A stretch of 64,000 nucleotides of DNA from Bosea sp. 29B (GCF_902506165.1 NZ_LR733817.1:6203978-6267977), one strand, 5' to 3'; shown: positions 1-9,800, numbered from the stretch's first letter. The notes: generated by a model from the letters alone, not told the origin. Program-made: numbers and translations.

Positions 1-553
1 AGAAATGCCCCAGCTGGCAGAACCGACACGACATGCAAGAGACCATTTTCGGCATGCAACAGGCCGAAAGCCAACGTCACGACCGCCAGAACTGGCCACG
101 TAGAGAAGCGCTGGCGCAAGCGCGTGAACAGCAGTCCCCGGAACAACACTTCCTCGACGACCGGAGCCAGAAGGACCGCATTCAGAAATCCGAGCCAGCT
201 GCGCTCCGAGCTGGACATCGCCTTGAGGTCCTCTATCGACCCCAGAAATCCTGAAACAGCCGCGATCGCCTCGGCAGCCAGGACGAGCAGGAGAACATCT
301 GCGAACCAGATGACGGTGCGCCGATCTGTGGGCCATGACAGAGCCAATGACCCGCCCAATCCTCGCCCGTCCACGACCCAGGCCGCGAGCACGGTTCCAA
401 TGCCCATGCTCAGGAAGAACGTTGTCTCACGAGCGTCGAAGCCAAAGGGCTTCCCGAGCGTGTTGGCCAGAATCGAAATCCCCGCCATCCCGGCATAGCC
501 GAGCCCGACCGCAAACAGGACCTGCCCGAGAGCCGGAACGACGACGCGATGCA

Positions 554-554
<1 letters not shown>
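1..554 (-). CDS. CPBP family intramembrane metalloprotease (CAAX protease/Abi), 3' end outside window
   Basis: The ATG at 554-552 overlaps the thyA stop (TGATG), and the frame stays open for about 184 codons to the window edge. The translation is hydrophobic with several membrane segments. It carries the family signature EEVLFRG near residue 136 (glutamate pair plus arginine) followed by FGLLHAENG near residue 162 (metal-binding histidine). These are motifs 1 and 2 of the CPBP/Abi2 prenyl-endopeptidase-like family, glutamate-type intramembrane proteases of the inner membrane. The substrate cannot be told. The 4-nt stop/start overlap suggests translational coupling to thyA. The last conserved motif lies beyond the window. 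Confidence 0.8.
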
Positions 555-1348
<794 letters not shown>

Positions 1349-1645
1349 TGAATCCGAATTCGAATCTGAAAAGCGCAAGATACTAGCGCCATCCGCGCCG
1401 GCGCGCTCCCCGCCCGCCGCAGCTCTCAACCGCTTTTCACGCAGCCCTCGCGGCCAAGTCTCACGGCATCGAAATAAATCGTGATCGCTCCAGATATTGC
1501 AATGGCGAAGGGGCGCCCCAATGTGAATGCCCGGTGAACAGAAGGGGCGCTTCGGGCCTGCGCTTGGAGCATCGGATGAAAGCGGCTTCCGGTTTCCGGA
1601 ACGATCCGATGCTGCATCAAAAGCCCGGCTGATGAGGATCGTATC
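1349..1645. other. Intergenic region between divergent thyA and PepSY gene
   Basis: No convincing gene seen. It must hold the promoters of thyA (leftward) and the PepSY gene (rightward). Its only clear structure is the inverted repeat at 1568-1613. A GAGGATC ribosome-binding site lies just before the ATG at 1646. Confidence 0.5.
1568..1613. repeat. Intergenic palindromic repeat
   Basis: Perfect 10-bp arms, AGCATCGGAT at 1568-1577 and ATCCGATGCT at 1604-1613, enclose a GC-rich loop that includes TTCCGGTTTCCGGAA. It resembles a short palindromic element common between genes in rhizobial genomes (recognition by memory, not by search). It lies in the 5' region of the PepSY gene. Confidence 0.65.
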
Positions 1646-1942
1646 ATGAGCAGACTATCCATGCTGGCCGCACTGCTTTTGGCAGTGGGCCTGGCAGGGC
1701 ATGCTTCGGCATCGGCATCGGCTGAAGCCAAGCCTCAAAATCCGGCAACCGCCACCGCGCCGAAGATCACGGAATCGCAGGCGCGCTCGATCGCCTTCCG
1801 CCATGGCCTCGTCCATATCGAGGAGATCGCCCTCTCCGATTGGCGCTGGGAGATCGCCGGGCGCGCCCAGGGCGGTGTCGAGGTGACGCTCGATCTCAAT
1901 GCCTATGATGGCTCGGTGGTCGGCGGCGCCGCAGCGCCCTGA
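1646..1942 (+). CDS. Exported PepSY domain protein
   Basis: A 98-residue protein. Residues 1-26 form a Sec signal peptide (positive start, Leu/Ala-rich core, ASA motif for cleavage). Residues about 42-95 fit a single PepSY domain: an initial helix ([14 protein letters not shown]) and a C-terminal strand pair with the usual VEVTLD...DGSVV pattern. PepSY domains in such small periplasmic proteins are thought to inhibit or modulate peptidases or to sense ligands; the partner is unknown here. The gene stands alone, with a terminator 28 bases downstream. Confidence 0.75.
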   Translation: MSRLSMLAALLLAVGLAGHASASASAEAKPQNPATATAPKITESQARSIAFRHGLVHIEEIALSDWRWEIAGRAQGGVEVTLDLNAYDGSVVGGAAAP

Positions 1943-1970
1943 GCCCAGCTTGGCTCCTGAAACAACACGA

Positions 1971-1997
1971 AAGCCGCGGGCGTTTCCCGCGGCTTTT
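1971..1997 (+). terminator. Rho-independent terminator of the PepSY gene
   Basis: A 10-bp GC-rich stem, AAGCCGCGGG / CCCGCGGCTT, with a short CGTTT loop and a T-run. Confidence 0.8.
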
Positions 1998-2064
1998 GCT
2001 GTGTTGCGCAGAAATTAGCCGGGAGAGCCTCCTGCTCTCTTTCCCCGCGCGCGCTCAGTGCCTA

Positions 2065-2393
2065 TATTCGCCTTGCCGTCCGCAAGGTCGGCTATGGCGA
2101 TAAACGGACTTCGGAATAAGCCTTTCGGACCCGGGGGCGGTACCCGGCGCCTCCACCACAGCCCTGCGGCGCGAGCAGCAGGGGACTTGCAGCCACAAGG
2201 TTGCAGGGCTGCGGCGGGGGCGAAATAGGATCGACGAGGGTGTAAAGGTTGTTCTTTTGCTCGGCATGGTACCGCCGTTATCGGGCCTAAAGCATAGTTG
2301 CCAACGACAACAATGCTCGGGTTGCTGTCGCCGCGTAAGCGGTGCTGGTTCCCAAACCAAAGCCCTTGCGTTTAGCCGCGTAAGGCGGGGCTC
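2065..2393 (+). ncRNA. ssrA: Circularly permuted two-piece tmRNA
   Basis: tmRNA rescues stalled ribosomes and tags the nascent chain. The gene is permuted, as in alphaproteobacteria. The acceptor half comes first and ends in CGCCTCC-ACCA (2148-2158), with the CCA encoded. Its T-arm is visible as CCGGG-GGCGGTA-CCCGG. After a spacer of about 57 nt the coding half begins with GGGGGCG at 2216-2222, which pairs with CGCCTCC to form the acceptor stem (one G-U). Then come the conserved GGATCGACGAGGGTG segment and the tag frame at 2300-2338. The spacer is normally removed by processing. The outer ends are approximate; the acceptor piece starts near 2065-2075, just after a TATATT that may be the -10 box. 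Confidence 0.93.
2300..2338 (+). other. tmRNA proteolysis tag reading frame
   Basis: Starting at the resume codon GCC (2300-2302), the frame reads ANDNNARVAVAA followed by TAA. It has the alphaproteobacterial AND...AVAA pattern: ANDN at the start for SspB contact and a terminal AA for ClpX. The residues NNAR in the middle differ from the aromatic-containing tags I remember from relatives. Confidence 0.9.
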
Positions 2394-2428
2394 GGAGGCG
2401 CCTGGCAACAGAAGCCTCCACTTTTTTT
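2394..2428 (+). terminator. Rho-independent terminator after ssrA
   Basis: GGAGGC (2394-2399) pairs with GCCTCC (2414-2419) and is followed by AC and seven T residues. Confidence 0.75.
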
Positions 2429-2580
2429 GCGGCTGGAGCAGCCGTGCGGAGCAGCAGGGAGGCCTCTCTCCTTGCATCAGAATCGCTCTAAACTAATGTA
2501 ATTGGTCACGTTTTTCGTTTCGGGGAGCTTCCCACCGGTCGCGACGTGATCTAGAGGAGCGGAAACGGAACCCGGACCCG

Positions 2581-3198
2581 ATGACCAAGGATATTCTCCG
2601 CTACGACCTGATGGTGCAGGACGCGCTCAAGGGCGTCGTCCGCAAGATCCTGGCCGAGGCGGGCCGTGACGGGCTCCCGGGCGACCATCATTTCTACATC
2701 ACCTTCCGGACCACCGCGCCGGGCGTGCGGCTGTCGCAGCGCCTGCGCGAGAAGCATCCGGACGAGATGACGATCGTGCTCCAGCACCAGTTCTGGGATC
2801 TCAACGTCAGCGACCACGCCTTCGAGGTCGGCCTCTCCTTCTCCGGCGTGCCGGAGCGGCTGCTGATCCCCTATGACGCGATCACCACCTTCTTCGATCC
2901 GTCCGTCCAGTTCGGCCTGAAGTTCGAGACGCAGGACGCCGCCGGTGAAGCGCAGGCGAGCGAGCCGGCAGCTCCGGCGAAGGCCCCCCGCGGCGCAGCC
3001 TCCGAGCCCAGCGTCGCCACACCGCTCGCTCTGCCCGCCAAGGCCCCGGTGAAGTCGCTGCCGGCTGCCAAATTGAAAGCAGCCGAAACAGACGAGGCCG
3101 GCAAGCCCGGCGCAGCCGTCGATCAGAAAGCGGCCGAGGCCGAGGAGGATGGCGGCGCCCAGGTCGTCAGCCTCGACGCCTTCCGCAAGAAGACCTGA
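2581..3198 (+). CDS. sspB: SspB family adaptor for ClpXP (stringent starvation protein B, alpha type)
   Basis: SspB binds ssrA-tagged proteins and tethers them to ClpX for degradation. Residues 1-120 form the conserved SspB fold (RYDLMVQDALKGVVRKIL start, DHHFYITFRT strand, HQFWDLNV, SFSGVPERLLIPYDAIT). Residues 120-190 are a low-complexity Ala/Pro/Lys/Glu linker. The last residues, VVSLDAFRKKT, are the likely ClpX-docking tail, by analogy with other SspB proteins (inferred). At 205 residues it is a usual length. The gene follows ssrA by about 150 bases on the same strand, so tag source and tag reader are neighbours. fumC follows after a repeat. Confidence 0.93.
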   Translation: MTKDILRYDLMVQDALKGVVRKILAEAGRDGLPGDHHFYITFRTTAPGVRLSQRLREKHPDEMTIVLQHQFWDLNVSDHAFEVGLSFSGVPERLLIPYDAITTFFDPSVQFGLKFETQDAAGEAQASEPAAPAKAPRGAASEPSVATPLALPAKAPVKSLPAAKLKAAETDEAGKPGAAVDQKAAEAEEDGGAQVVSLDAFRKKT

Positions 3199-3206
3199 GA
3201 CCAGCC

Positions 3207-3322
3207 TAGAGCGGGATACGAAAAAGTGGGCACCGGTTTTTCGCGTGAATCCCGCTCTGAACTTTTGGAATCGATCGCGATGATTTCGGATCGGTTCGGT
3301 CCGAAATCATCGTGATCTAGAG
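3207..3322. repeat. Double-hairpin intergenic repeat
   Basis: Two adjacent palindromes separate sspB and fumC. The first pairs AGAGCGGGAT with ATCCCGCTCT around an AAAAAGTGGGCACCGGTTTTT core. The second pairs GATGATTTCGGA with TCCGAAATCATC. The element ends in CGTGATCTAGAG. The layout matches a repeat family frequent between genes in rhizobia (from memory). It could act as a transcript stabiliser or terminator for sspB. Confidence 0.75.
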
Positions 3323-3332
3323 GCCCCCTGCC

Positions 3333-4727
3333 ATGACCGGATTCCGCAGCGAGACCGATTCCTTCGGTCCGATCGACGTTGCCAACGACCGTTACTGGGC
3401 GGCGCAGACGCAACGCTCGCTGCAGAATTTCAAGATCGGCGGGCCGGCCGAGCGCATGCCACTGCCGCTGGTCCATGCGCTGGTCATGGTCAAGAAGGCT
3501 GCCGCGACCGTCAATACGAAGCTCGGGTTGCTCGACGGAGTAGTCGCGACAGCGATCATTGGAGCCGCCGACGAGGCGCTCGCCGGCAAGTTCGACGAGC
3601 ACTTCCCGCTCGTCGTCTGGCAGACCGGCTCCGGCACCCAGTCGAACATGAACGTCAACGAGGTGCTGGCCAACCGCGCCAACGAGATCCTGGGCGCCGG
3701 CCTCGGCAAGAAGAGCCCGGTCCACGCCAACGATCACGTCAACAAGGGCCAGTCCTCCAACGACAGCTTCCCGACCGCGATCCATATCGCCGCCGCCCTC
3801 GCCGTCTCCAAGGACCTGCTGCCGGCGCTCGGCCGGCTGAAGGACGCCTTCGACGCCAAGGCGAAGGCCTTCGCCGACCTCGTCAAGATCGGCCGCACCC
3901 ATCTCCAGGACGCGACCCCGGTCACGCTCGGCCAGGAATTCTCCGGCTATGTCGCGCAGATCGAGCTCGGCATCGCCCGGATCGAGCAGACCCTGCCCGG
4001 CCTCTTGGCGCTCGCCCAGGGCGGCACCGCCGTCGGCACCGGGCTCAACGCCCATCCCGATTTCGCCAAGGCCTTCTCCGCCGAGGTCGCCAGGCTGACC
4101 AGCCTGCCCTTCCGCACCGCCGACAACCTGTTCGAGGCGCTCGCCAGCCATGGCGCCATCTCCTACAGCCATGGCGCGCTGACCGCGCTCGCCATGGACC
4201 TGTTCAAGATCGCCAACGACATCCGCCTGATGGGCTCGGGCCCGCGCTCGGGCCTCGGCGAGATCAGCCTGCCCGAGAACGAGCCGGGTTCCTCGATCAT
4301 GCCCGGCAAGGTCAACCCGACCCAGGCCGAGGCGCTGACCATGGTCGCGACCCGGGTGCACGGCAACCAGGCGACCGTCACCTTCGCCGCCAGCCAGGGC
4401 CATTTCGAGCTCAACGTCTTCAAGCCGGTCATCGCGCAGGCTTTCCTGCAATCGGCTCGCCTTCTGGCAGATGCGGCCGACAGCTTCCGCACCAACTGCG
4501 TCGAGGGCATCGAGCCCAATCGCGAGCGCCTCGCTGAGCTGCTCTCGCGCTCGCTGATGCTGGTGACGGCGCTCGCCCCGGCGATCGGCTACGACAAGGC
4601 CGCCGCCATCGCCAAGGCGGCCCACCACAACGGCACGACGCTCCGCGAGGAAGCGCTGAAGGCCGGCGTCGATGCCGAGCTCTTCGACAAGACCGTCGTC
4701 GCCGAAGACATGCTCAGCCCGGGCTGA
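3333..4727 (+). CDS. fumC: Class II fumarate hydratase
   Basis: Interconverts fumarate and malate in the TCA cycle; cytoplasmic, iron-independent homotetramer. At 464 residues it has the standard FumC length. The superfamily signature [11 protein letters not shown] is present around residue 320, with [14 protein letters not shown] near residue 100 and [10 protein letters not shown] near residue 188, both active-site segments. The ATG at 3333 gives the usual N-terminus ([13 protein letters not shown]). Two small genes follow at once, apparently in the same operon. Confidence 0.97.
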   Translation: MTGFRSETDSFGPIDVANDRYWAAQTQRSLQNFKIGGPAERMPLPLVHALVMVKKAAATVNTKLGLLDGVVATAIIGAADEALAGKFDEHFPLVVWQTGSGTQSNMNVNEVLANRANEILGAGLGKKSPVHANDHVNKGQSSNDSFPTAIHIAAALAVSKDLLPALGRLKDAFDAKAKAFADLVKIGRTHLQDATPVTLGQEFSGYVAQIELGIARIEQTLPGLLALAQGGTAVGTGLNAHPDFAKAFSAEVARLTSLPFRTADNLFEALASHGAISYSHGALTALAMDLFKIANDIRLMGSGPRSGLGEISLPENEPGSSIMPGKVNPTQAEALTMVATRVHGNQATVTFAASQGHFELNVFKPVIAQAFLQSARLLADAADSFRTNCVEGIEPNRERLAELLSRSLMLVTALAPAIGYDKAAAIAKAAHHNGTTLREEALKAGVDAELFDKTVVAEDMLSPG

Positions 4728-4733
4728 GGCGTG

Positions 4734-4934
4734 ATGGGCGACGTCGTCAACCTCCGCCGCGCTCGCAAGGCCCGTGACCGGGCGAGCGCCGAGGCAAAGG
4801 CCGAGCAGAACCGGATCGAATTCGGCCGGACCAAGGCCGAGCGCAAATTGACCGAGGCGGAGAAGACGCTTGCAGAGCGCCGCCTCGAAGGCCATCGCCT
4901 CTCCGACGATCCCGACGGCAAGGACAAGGCGTGA
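4734..4934 (+). CDS. DUF4169 family small protein
   Basis: A 66-residue, highly charged, probably helical protein (VVNLRRARKARDRASAEAKA at the start, Lys/Glu/Arg-rich throughout), recognised as DUF4169, a family of unknown function in alphaproteobacteria. It starts six bases after the fumC stop. A GTG at 4731 directly precedes the ATG at 4734 and could be the real start. Its end overlaps the next gene by 4 nt (GTGA). The arrangement suggests an operon with fumC and the ribbon-helix-helix gene. Function not known. Confidence 0.75.
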   Translation: MGDVVNLRRARKARDRASAEAKAEQNRIEFGRTKAERKLTEAEKTLAERRLEGHRLSDDPDGKDKA

Positions 4935-5173
4935 GCGGCTTGCGTAAGCGCTCCCTCGCCATCGCCGGCCACCGTACCAGCGTCTCGCTCGAAGAGCCGT
5001 TCTGGGAAGCGCTGAAGGAGATCGCGGCCGCCGAGAAGCGCCCCATCGCCAGCCTGGTGGTGGAGGTCGATTCCGGCCGCGGCGAGCTCAACCTCTCCTC
5101 GGCTCTGCGCCTGCGGGTGCTCGCCCATTATCGCGGGCGCTCCGAGACAGCGAAGCTCACTCCCGCGGATTGA
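4931..5173 (+). CDS. Ribbon-helix-helix domain protein
   Basis: An 80-residue protein starting at a GTG that overlaps the stop of the DUF4169 gene. Residues 10-75 fit a ribbon-helix-helix DNA-binding fold: a short strand (KRSLAIAGHRTSVSLEE), helix A (EPFWEALKEIAAAEKRP) and helix B (SSALRLRVLAHYR). It is probably a small DNA-binding regulator of the family often paired with DUF4169; targets are unknown. The 3' end overlaps the convergent LysR-type gene by 17 bases, so the two transcripts are complementary at their ends. Confidence 0.8.
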   Translation: MSGLRKRSLAIAGHRTSVSLEEPFWEALKEIAAAEKRPIASLVVEVDSGRGELNLSSALRLRVLAHYRGRSETAKLTPAD

Positions 5174-6065
5174 CCAGCAGACGGCGTGCCGTCTCGACCA
5201 CGGCGCGCGTCAGATCCGCGAGCCGATCCGCCGCCACCCGGTTGACCTGCCAGAACAGCGGCGTGTCCAGCACCGTACCGGGCATGAGCTCGCGCAGCCC
5301 GCCGGCATCGAGATGCTCGCGCACCAAAAGCTCCGGATTGGCACACCACCCGATGCCGAGCAGGCACGCCTCGACGAAGCCATGTGTAGACGGTACCCAA
5401 TGCACCGGATGACCGGGACTTTCGCCGAAGGCGACCTCCATCCACTGGCTTTGCAGGCGATCCTTCTGGTTGAAGACCAGCGACGGCGCCTGCGCCAGCG
5501 CGGGTAAGGTCACGCCGTCAGCGAAATGGCGTGCCATGAACCCCGGGCTTGCCGTCGCGAGATAACGCAGCGAGCCGAGCGGGATGACGCGGCAGCCCTG
5601 GATCGGTTTCTCCAGCGCCGTGACGGCGGCGAGCACCCGCCCCTGCCGCAGCCATTCGGCGGTGTGCTCCTGATCGTCGACGGCAATGTCTAGCAAATGC
5701 GGGCTCCGGTTCGTGAACGCGGCGACCGCACCCAGAAACCAGGTTCCGAGGCTGTCGGCGTTCGCCGCGATCCGCAAGGTGACGCGCTGCTGTGGCTGGT
5801 CCGGTTCGGCCAGCGCCGGCAGCCGCGTCATCAGCTCGCCCTCGAGCAGCCCAACCTGCTCCATGTGTCGGCAAAGCCATTCGCCGCGCTCGGTCGCCGT
5901 GCAGGGCTGCCCCCGGATGATCAGCACCGTGCCAAGCCGCTCCTCAAGCTGCTTCACGCGCTGCGAGACGGCCGAAGGCGTGACGTTCAGCGCCTGCGCC
6001 GCCTTGTCGAAGCTGCCGGTCCTGACAACGAGGGAGACGGCCTGCAAGGCGGGATAGTCGAGCAT
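5157..6065 (-). CDS. argP: LysR-type regulator, ArgP/LysG family
   Basis: A 302-residue LysR-type regulator. The N-terminal helix-turn-helix covers residues 2-60 (LQAVSLVVRTGSFDKAAQALNVTPSAVSQRVKQLEERLG), with the ArgP-like start MLDYPALQAV and a substrate-binding-like domain after it. ArgP/LysG proteins sense lysine and arginine and activate a basic amino acid exporter. Here the divergent neighbour is a LysE/ArgO exporter, which supports this role. The intergenic region holds an AT-rich imperfect palindrome suited to a LysR site. The symbol is by homology and context; specificity for lysine versus arginine cannot be read. Confidence 0.85.
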   Translation of the reverse strand: MLDYPALQAVSLVVRTGSFDKAAQALNVTPSAVSQRVKQLEERLGTVLIIRGQPCTATERGEWLCRHMEQVGLLEGELMTRLPALAEPDQPQQRVTLRIAANADSLGTWFLGAVAAFTNRSPHLLDIAVDDQEHTAEWLRQGRVLAAVTALEKPIQGCRVIPLGSLRYLATASPGFMARHFADGVTLPALAQAPSLVFNQKDRLQSQWMEVAFGESPGHPVHWVPSTHGFVEACLLGIGWCANPELLVREHLDAGGLRELMPGTVLDTPLFWQVNRVAADRLADLTRAVVETARRLLVNPRE

Positions 6066-6079
6066 CGCATTAGCTCAGC

Positions 6080-6102
6080 TTAATCAACATAATGATGTTT
6101 AA
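6080..6102. promoter_or_regulatory. Putative ArgP operator between argP and the exporter gene
   Basis: The AT-rich palindrome TTAATCAACAT-A-ATGATGTTTAA (imperfect; core AACAT-AATG-ATGTT) lies in an otherwise GC-rich 93-bp divergent intergenic region. LysR regulators bind such interrupted dyads; assignment by position only. Confidence 0.45.
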
Positions 6103-6158
6103 CTACACTAAGGCGAACCAGGCAGCTAGGCGGAACGGCAGAAACGGGACCGCCGCTC

Positions 6159-6767
6159 ATGCCTTTCTCCGTCTACGTTACCGGCTTCACCATGGGCCTC
6201 AGCCTGATCGTCGCGATCGGTGCCCAGAACAGTTTTGTGCTGCGGCAGGGCCTGCGCAACGAACATGTCTTCGCGGTCTGTCTCACCTGCGCGCTGTCGG
6301 ACGCCGTGCTGATCCTTGCGGGCGTCGTCGGCCTGAAGCAGGCAACGGCGATGCTGCCGATGCTGGAGCCGGCCCTGCGCTATGGCGGCGCCACCTTCCT
6401 GTTCTGGTATGGCGCACGCAGCCTGCTCTCGGCCCTGCGTTCATCAGAGGCGCTTGCGGTCGGCACTGCCGGCGGCGCGACCCTGTCCGCCAGCCTCGTC
6501 ACCTGCGCCGCGCTGACCTGGCTCAACCCGCATGTCTATCTCGACACGGTGCTGCTGATCGGCAGCATCGCCAGCCAGTTCCCGGGGCAAGAACTGGTCT
6601 TTGCCGCCGGCGCGATGACCGCCTCGTTCCTGTTCTTCTTCGGGCTCGGCTATGGCGCCCGCTGGCTGCGCCCGCTTTTCGCCGATCCCAAATCCTGGCG
6701 CATCCTCGACGGCATCGTCGCCGCGACCATGTGGGCGATCGCCTTCAAGCTGCTGCAGGGCGGCTGA
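6159..6767 (+). CDS. argO: LysE/ArgO family basic amino acid exporter
   Basis: A 202-residue inner-membrane protein with about six membrane segments. The family motif GLSLIVAIGAQNSFVLRQGL (residues 13-32) and the NPHVYLDTVLLIG segment in the middle identify the LysE/ArgO group, which exports lysine and/or arginine. The divergent ArgP-type gene is the expected activator. The symbol rests on family and context; LysE is equally possible. No stronger start lies upstream. Confidence 0.88.
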   Translation: MPFSVYVTGFTMGLSLIVAIGAQNSFVLRQGLRNEHVFAVCLTCALSDAVLILAGVVGLKQATAMLPMLEPALRYGGATFLFWYGARSLLSALRSSEALAVGTAGGATLSASLVTCAALTWLNPHVYLDTVLLIGSIASQFPGQELVFAAGAMTASFLFFFGLGYGARWLRPLFADPKSWRILDGIVAATMWAIAFKLLQGG

Positions 6768-6815
6768 CCAGAAAGACAAAAAATAACGCCAGATCAGCGG
6801 TTTGCGAGCAAGTAC

Positions 6816-6865
6816 TGAATCAGCCCCGCACGCGCTTGAATCAGTTTGCCAGCGCCTTGAATCAG
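6816..6865. repeat. Three copies of TGAATCAG at exact 21-bp spacing
   Basis: TGAATCAG occurs at 6816, 6837 and 6858, with partly similar filler between copies. On the minus strand each copy reads CTGATTCA. The 21-bp period equals seven codons and keeps the frame of the AsmA gene, so its stop TGA (6864-6862) is followed by two more in-frame TGA codons. Looks like a small tandem duplication of the gene end; a binding-site array is an alternative. Confidence 0.7.
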
Positions 6866-9800
6866 TTCTGCAACGGCGACCGCGACAGTGGCCGCGGCAC
6901 CGACTGGATGTCGAGCGGTGGCGGCAGCGGCGGCGCTTCGCCACGCGACCTGCCATAGCCCGGCGGATCACCCGGAATGTAGGAAGGCGGCGCGCCCTGC
7001 AGGATCATCGGTCCCGGCCGTCCTTCGATCGCAGCGCGGATCGCGGCTTGTCGCGCCCGCTCGTCGGCCTCGGCCCTGCGCCGCTCGTCCTCGGCCTTGC
7101 GCAGATCCTCCTGGCGTTTCGCAATCTCCGCCTTGCGCGCTTCCTCGGCGATGCGCGCCTCCTCCGCCTTGCGCGCTGCTTCCGCCCTGCGGGCCTCTTC
7201 GGCCAGCCTGGTTTCCTCGGCCTTGCGCGCCTCCTCCGCCCGCTTCTCCTCGGCGATGCGGCGCTCCTCCTCGGCCTTCAGGAATTCGGCAAGCTTGCGC
7301 TCGTTCTCGCGCAGTTCGCGCTCGGCCCGCAGGCGGCGGATATGCATCGCCCGCTCGCGCTGATCCGCCTCGAAGGCCTCGACCCGTTCGATCTCGCGCG
7401 CCAGCGCCCGCGCCGCCACGACATTGGAGAGCGCCCCGACATCGGTCTCGCGCCGCGGCGCATCGAGCGGCCCGCGCCAGGCGACGCCGACCTGCGGCAA
7501 TTGCTCCGGCCAGCCCTTCGGCGCCGCACCGAGCGGGCGCAGGTTGAGGCGCAGGTCCGTCGTCATCGCCCGCCAGTCGACCAGCCCGGTCGCATCGGCC
7601 CGCAGTCCCGCACGCTCGACCGAGACGGGCGAGACGCGCAGCACGCCCGCCGCCTGGGTGAAAGGTATCGTGACGTCGCCGAGCGGCCAGCTCGCCTTCT
7701 CCAGCGCTTCGCCGATCCGGTCCTGCAGGCGCCCGGTCTCGCTTTCGGACGCATCCTCACCCGTCGCGGCGATCACCTTCGAGATCGCAGCGGGGTCGAA
7801 GCGGGCCATGCCGGCGCCCGCAACGCTGATCGAACCGGCACCGCCGAGCGCCGCAATCAGACGCGCCGGACTCTCGCCCGATCCGCCAGCCTCGAAGCTC
7901 CCTGACAGCTTGCCGGTCAGCGCCCCCTTGGTCAGCACGGCGAGGTCGAGCCCGGCAAGGCCGAGCCTGCCGGTGATCTGCGCCAATCCCCCGTCGCGGC
8001 GCGCCGTGAGCCGCCCGCTGACCTCACCGCCGGCATGGCTGCCGCGGAGATTGTCGAGGACGAGCCCGTCCGGTCCGGCCGCCAGGTCGAGCCGCGCCTT
8101 GGTCAAGGCAATGCGGTCGGTCAGGTCGAGCCGCTCGGCATTGAGGGCGAGCCTGATCTCGCCGAGCCCAGTCGCGTCCTGGAAGCGGCTCGGCGACCAC
8201 TGGCTGCCCGCGACCGGCTGCGCCTGGCCGAGCACCGCCGTGAGCGCGGGCTGCAATGCGACATAGGGCAGATCGAGCTGCCCGCCGATCCCGCGCTCGG
8301 CCGAGAAGCTCAACGCGCCGCGCGCCGCCTTGCCGCCGGCATTGACGACGAGATCGTCGAGCCGTGCCTCATCGCCGAAGCTGACGCGCCCGGACGCATC
8401 GAGGACGCCATCCGGAACCAGCCGCGCCAGCCCGTCTGGCAGGACCTGATCCGGCCCGTCGGCCTGCAGGCTGAGACGAGCCGCACCTCCCGCTCCTTCG
8501 AGGACGAGCATCAGACCGGGGCCGGCGAGCGAGCCGACCGGTCCATTCTGCCCGAAGCCGAGCGAGAGTTCGCCCGAACCGCCTCGCGCCGGACGCGGCA
8601 GGCCGAAGGCGGCGAAGGCGCGGCGCCTATCGTCGAGCGAGAGCTTCACATCGCCGCCGCTCCACTGGCCGGCAGAGTCGATCTTGCCGTTGAGCGAAAG
8701 CCGCCCGGCCTGGGCCGAGCCTTCCGCCACGACGCTGGTCTCGCCATTCGGCGCGCGCGCCAGCTTGAAGCCGGCATCGATCCCGGCGAGCCCGTCCTCG
8801 ATCCGCGGCAGCACGCGCCGAAAGCCCTCCGGCAGCAGGGGCCCGGCCAGCGCCGTCAGCGCCGCAAAGCGCGGCGCACGCACCCGCCCGGCGATCTCGC
8901 CGCCACCTGGCAGCAATGCCCCCTCACCCTCGACCTTGACGCCGCCAAAGCCATCGACCGCCAGACGGCTGAGGCGCCAGTCGCTGCCTTGCCGGGTCAG
9001 CGCGAGCCGGGCCGAGCCCGGCGGCGTCGCAAGATAGCGCAACCCATTCAGGGTGAGATCGAGCGCAAGGTCGCGCCGCCCGGCGAGCGCGTTGAGGCTG
9101 TCGCCCGGCGGCAAGGTCGAGAGGTCGAGCCCATTCACCGTCAGCTTCGCATCGAGCCGGCCGGGCGTGATCGCCCCGGAACCTTCGAGCCGCGGGCCGG
9201 AGCCGGCTCGCGCGGTCATGCGGGTGATCGCGAGACGCTCGCCGCTCCAGTCCAGCGACGCCGTCCCGTCGAAGCTGCGCAACGCCGCGAAGCTGTCGGC
9301 CAGCCCGGCCTCGACGCCAAGCCGCGCCAGCGCCAGCGCCGCCCGGCGTGCATCGGGCGCTTTCGCCTCGAGCGTGCCGCGAAAGCCCTGGCCATCGAGC
9401 GCGCCACGCGCCTCGATGACCGCATTGGCGATCCTGACCGTGGCGCTACCTCCATCCAGCCCGTCGCCATCGAGCTTGCCGCGCAGGGCAAAGCCGCTGA
9501 AATCCTCGCCGCGCCAGACGATCTGGTCGAGCTCCAGCAAAAGCTCGACCGGTCCCGGCAGCGCCAGCAAGGCGCGCTGATAGCCCGGCCGCTGGGCCAG
9601 CGCCTCCTGCAGCACATCGGCGTCGAGCCGGCGAGCCTTGAGCTGGAGGCTGCCCTTGCTGTCCGCCGGATTGAACGAGCCCTCGCCTTCCAGCCGCGCG
9701 GCTCCGCCGGCGATCTCGATGGCTAGGCCCGAGAAGTCGAGGCGCCGGCTGTCGCCGCTCACCCGTCCGGCGAGACTGACCGCGCCGCCGGGCGCGATCG

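Noticed and set aside
2055..2477. Minus-strand open frame of 140 codons over the tmRNA gene
   Set aside because: The DNA is explained by ssrA structure; no protein family features.
3123..4895. Long minus-strand open frame (590 codons) opposite fumC
   Set aside because: Antisense shadow of fumC in high-GC DNA; low-complexity Gly/Ala/Arg composition and no family motif.
4734..5173. Toxin-antitoxin pair (DUF4169 + RHH)
   Set aside because: Neither protein resembles a known toxin and the pair is coupled to a housekeeping gene; kept only as small genes.
7017..7406. Apparent DNA tandem repeat rich in CTCCGCCTTGCG-type units
   Set aside because: Explained by the repeated Ala/Glu/Lys/Arg codons of the AsmA coiled-coil segment.
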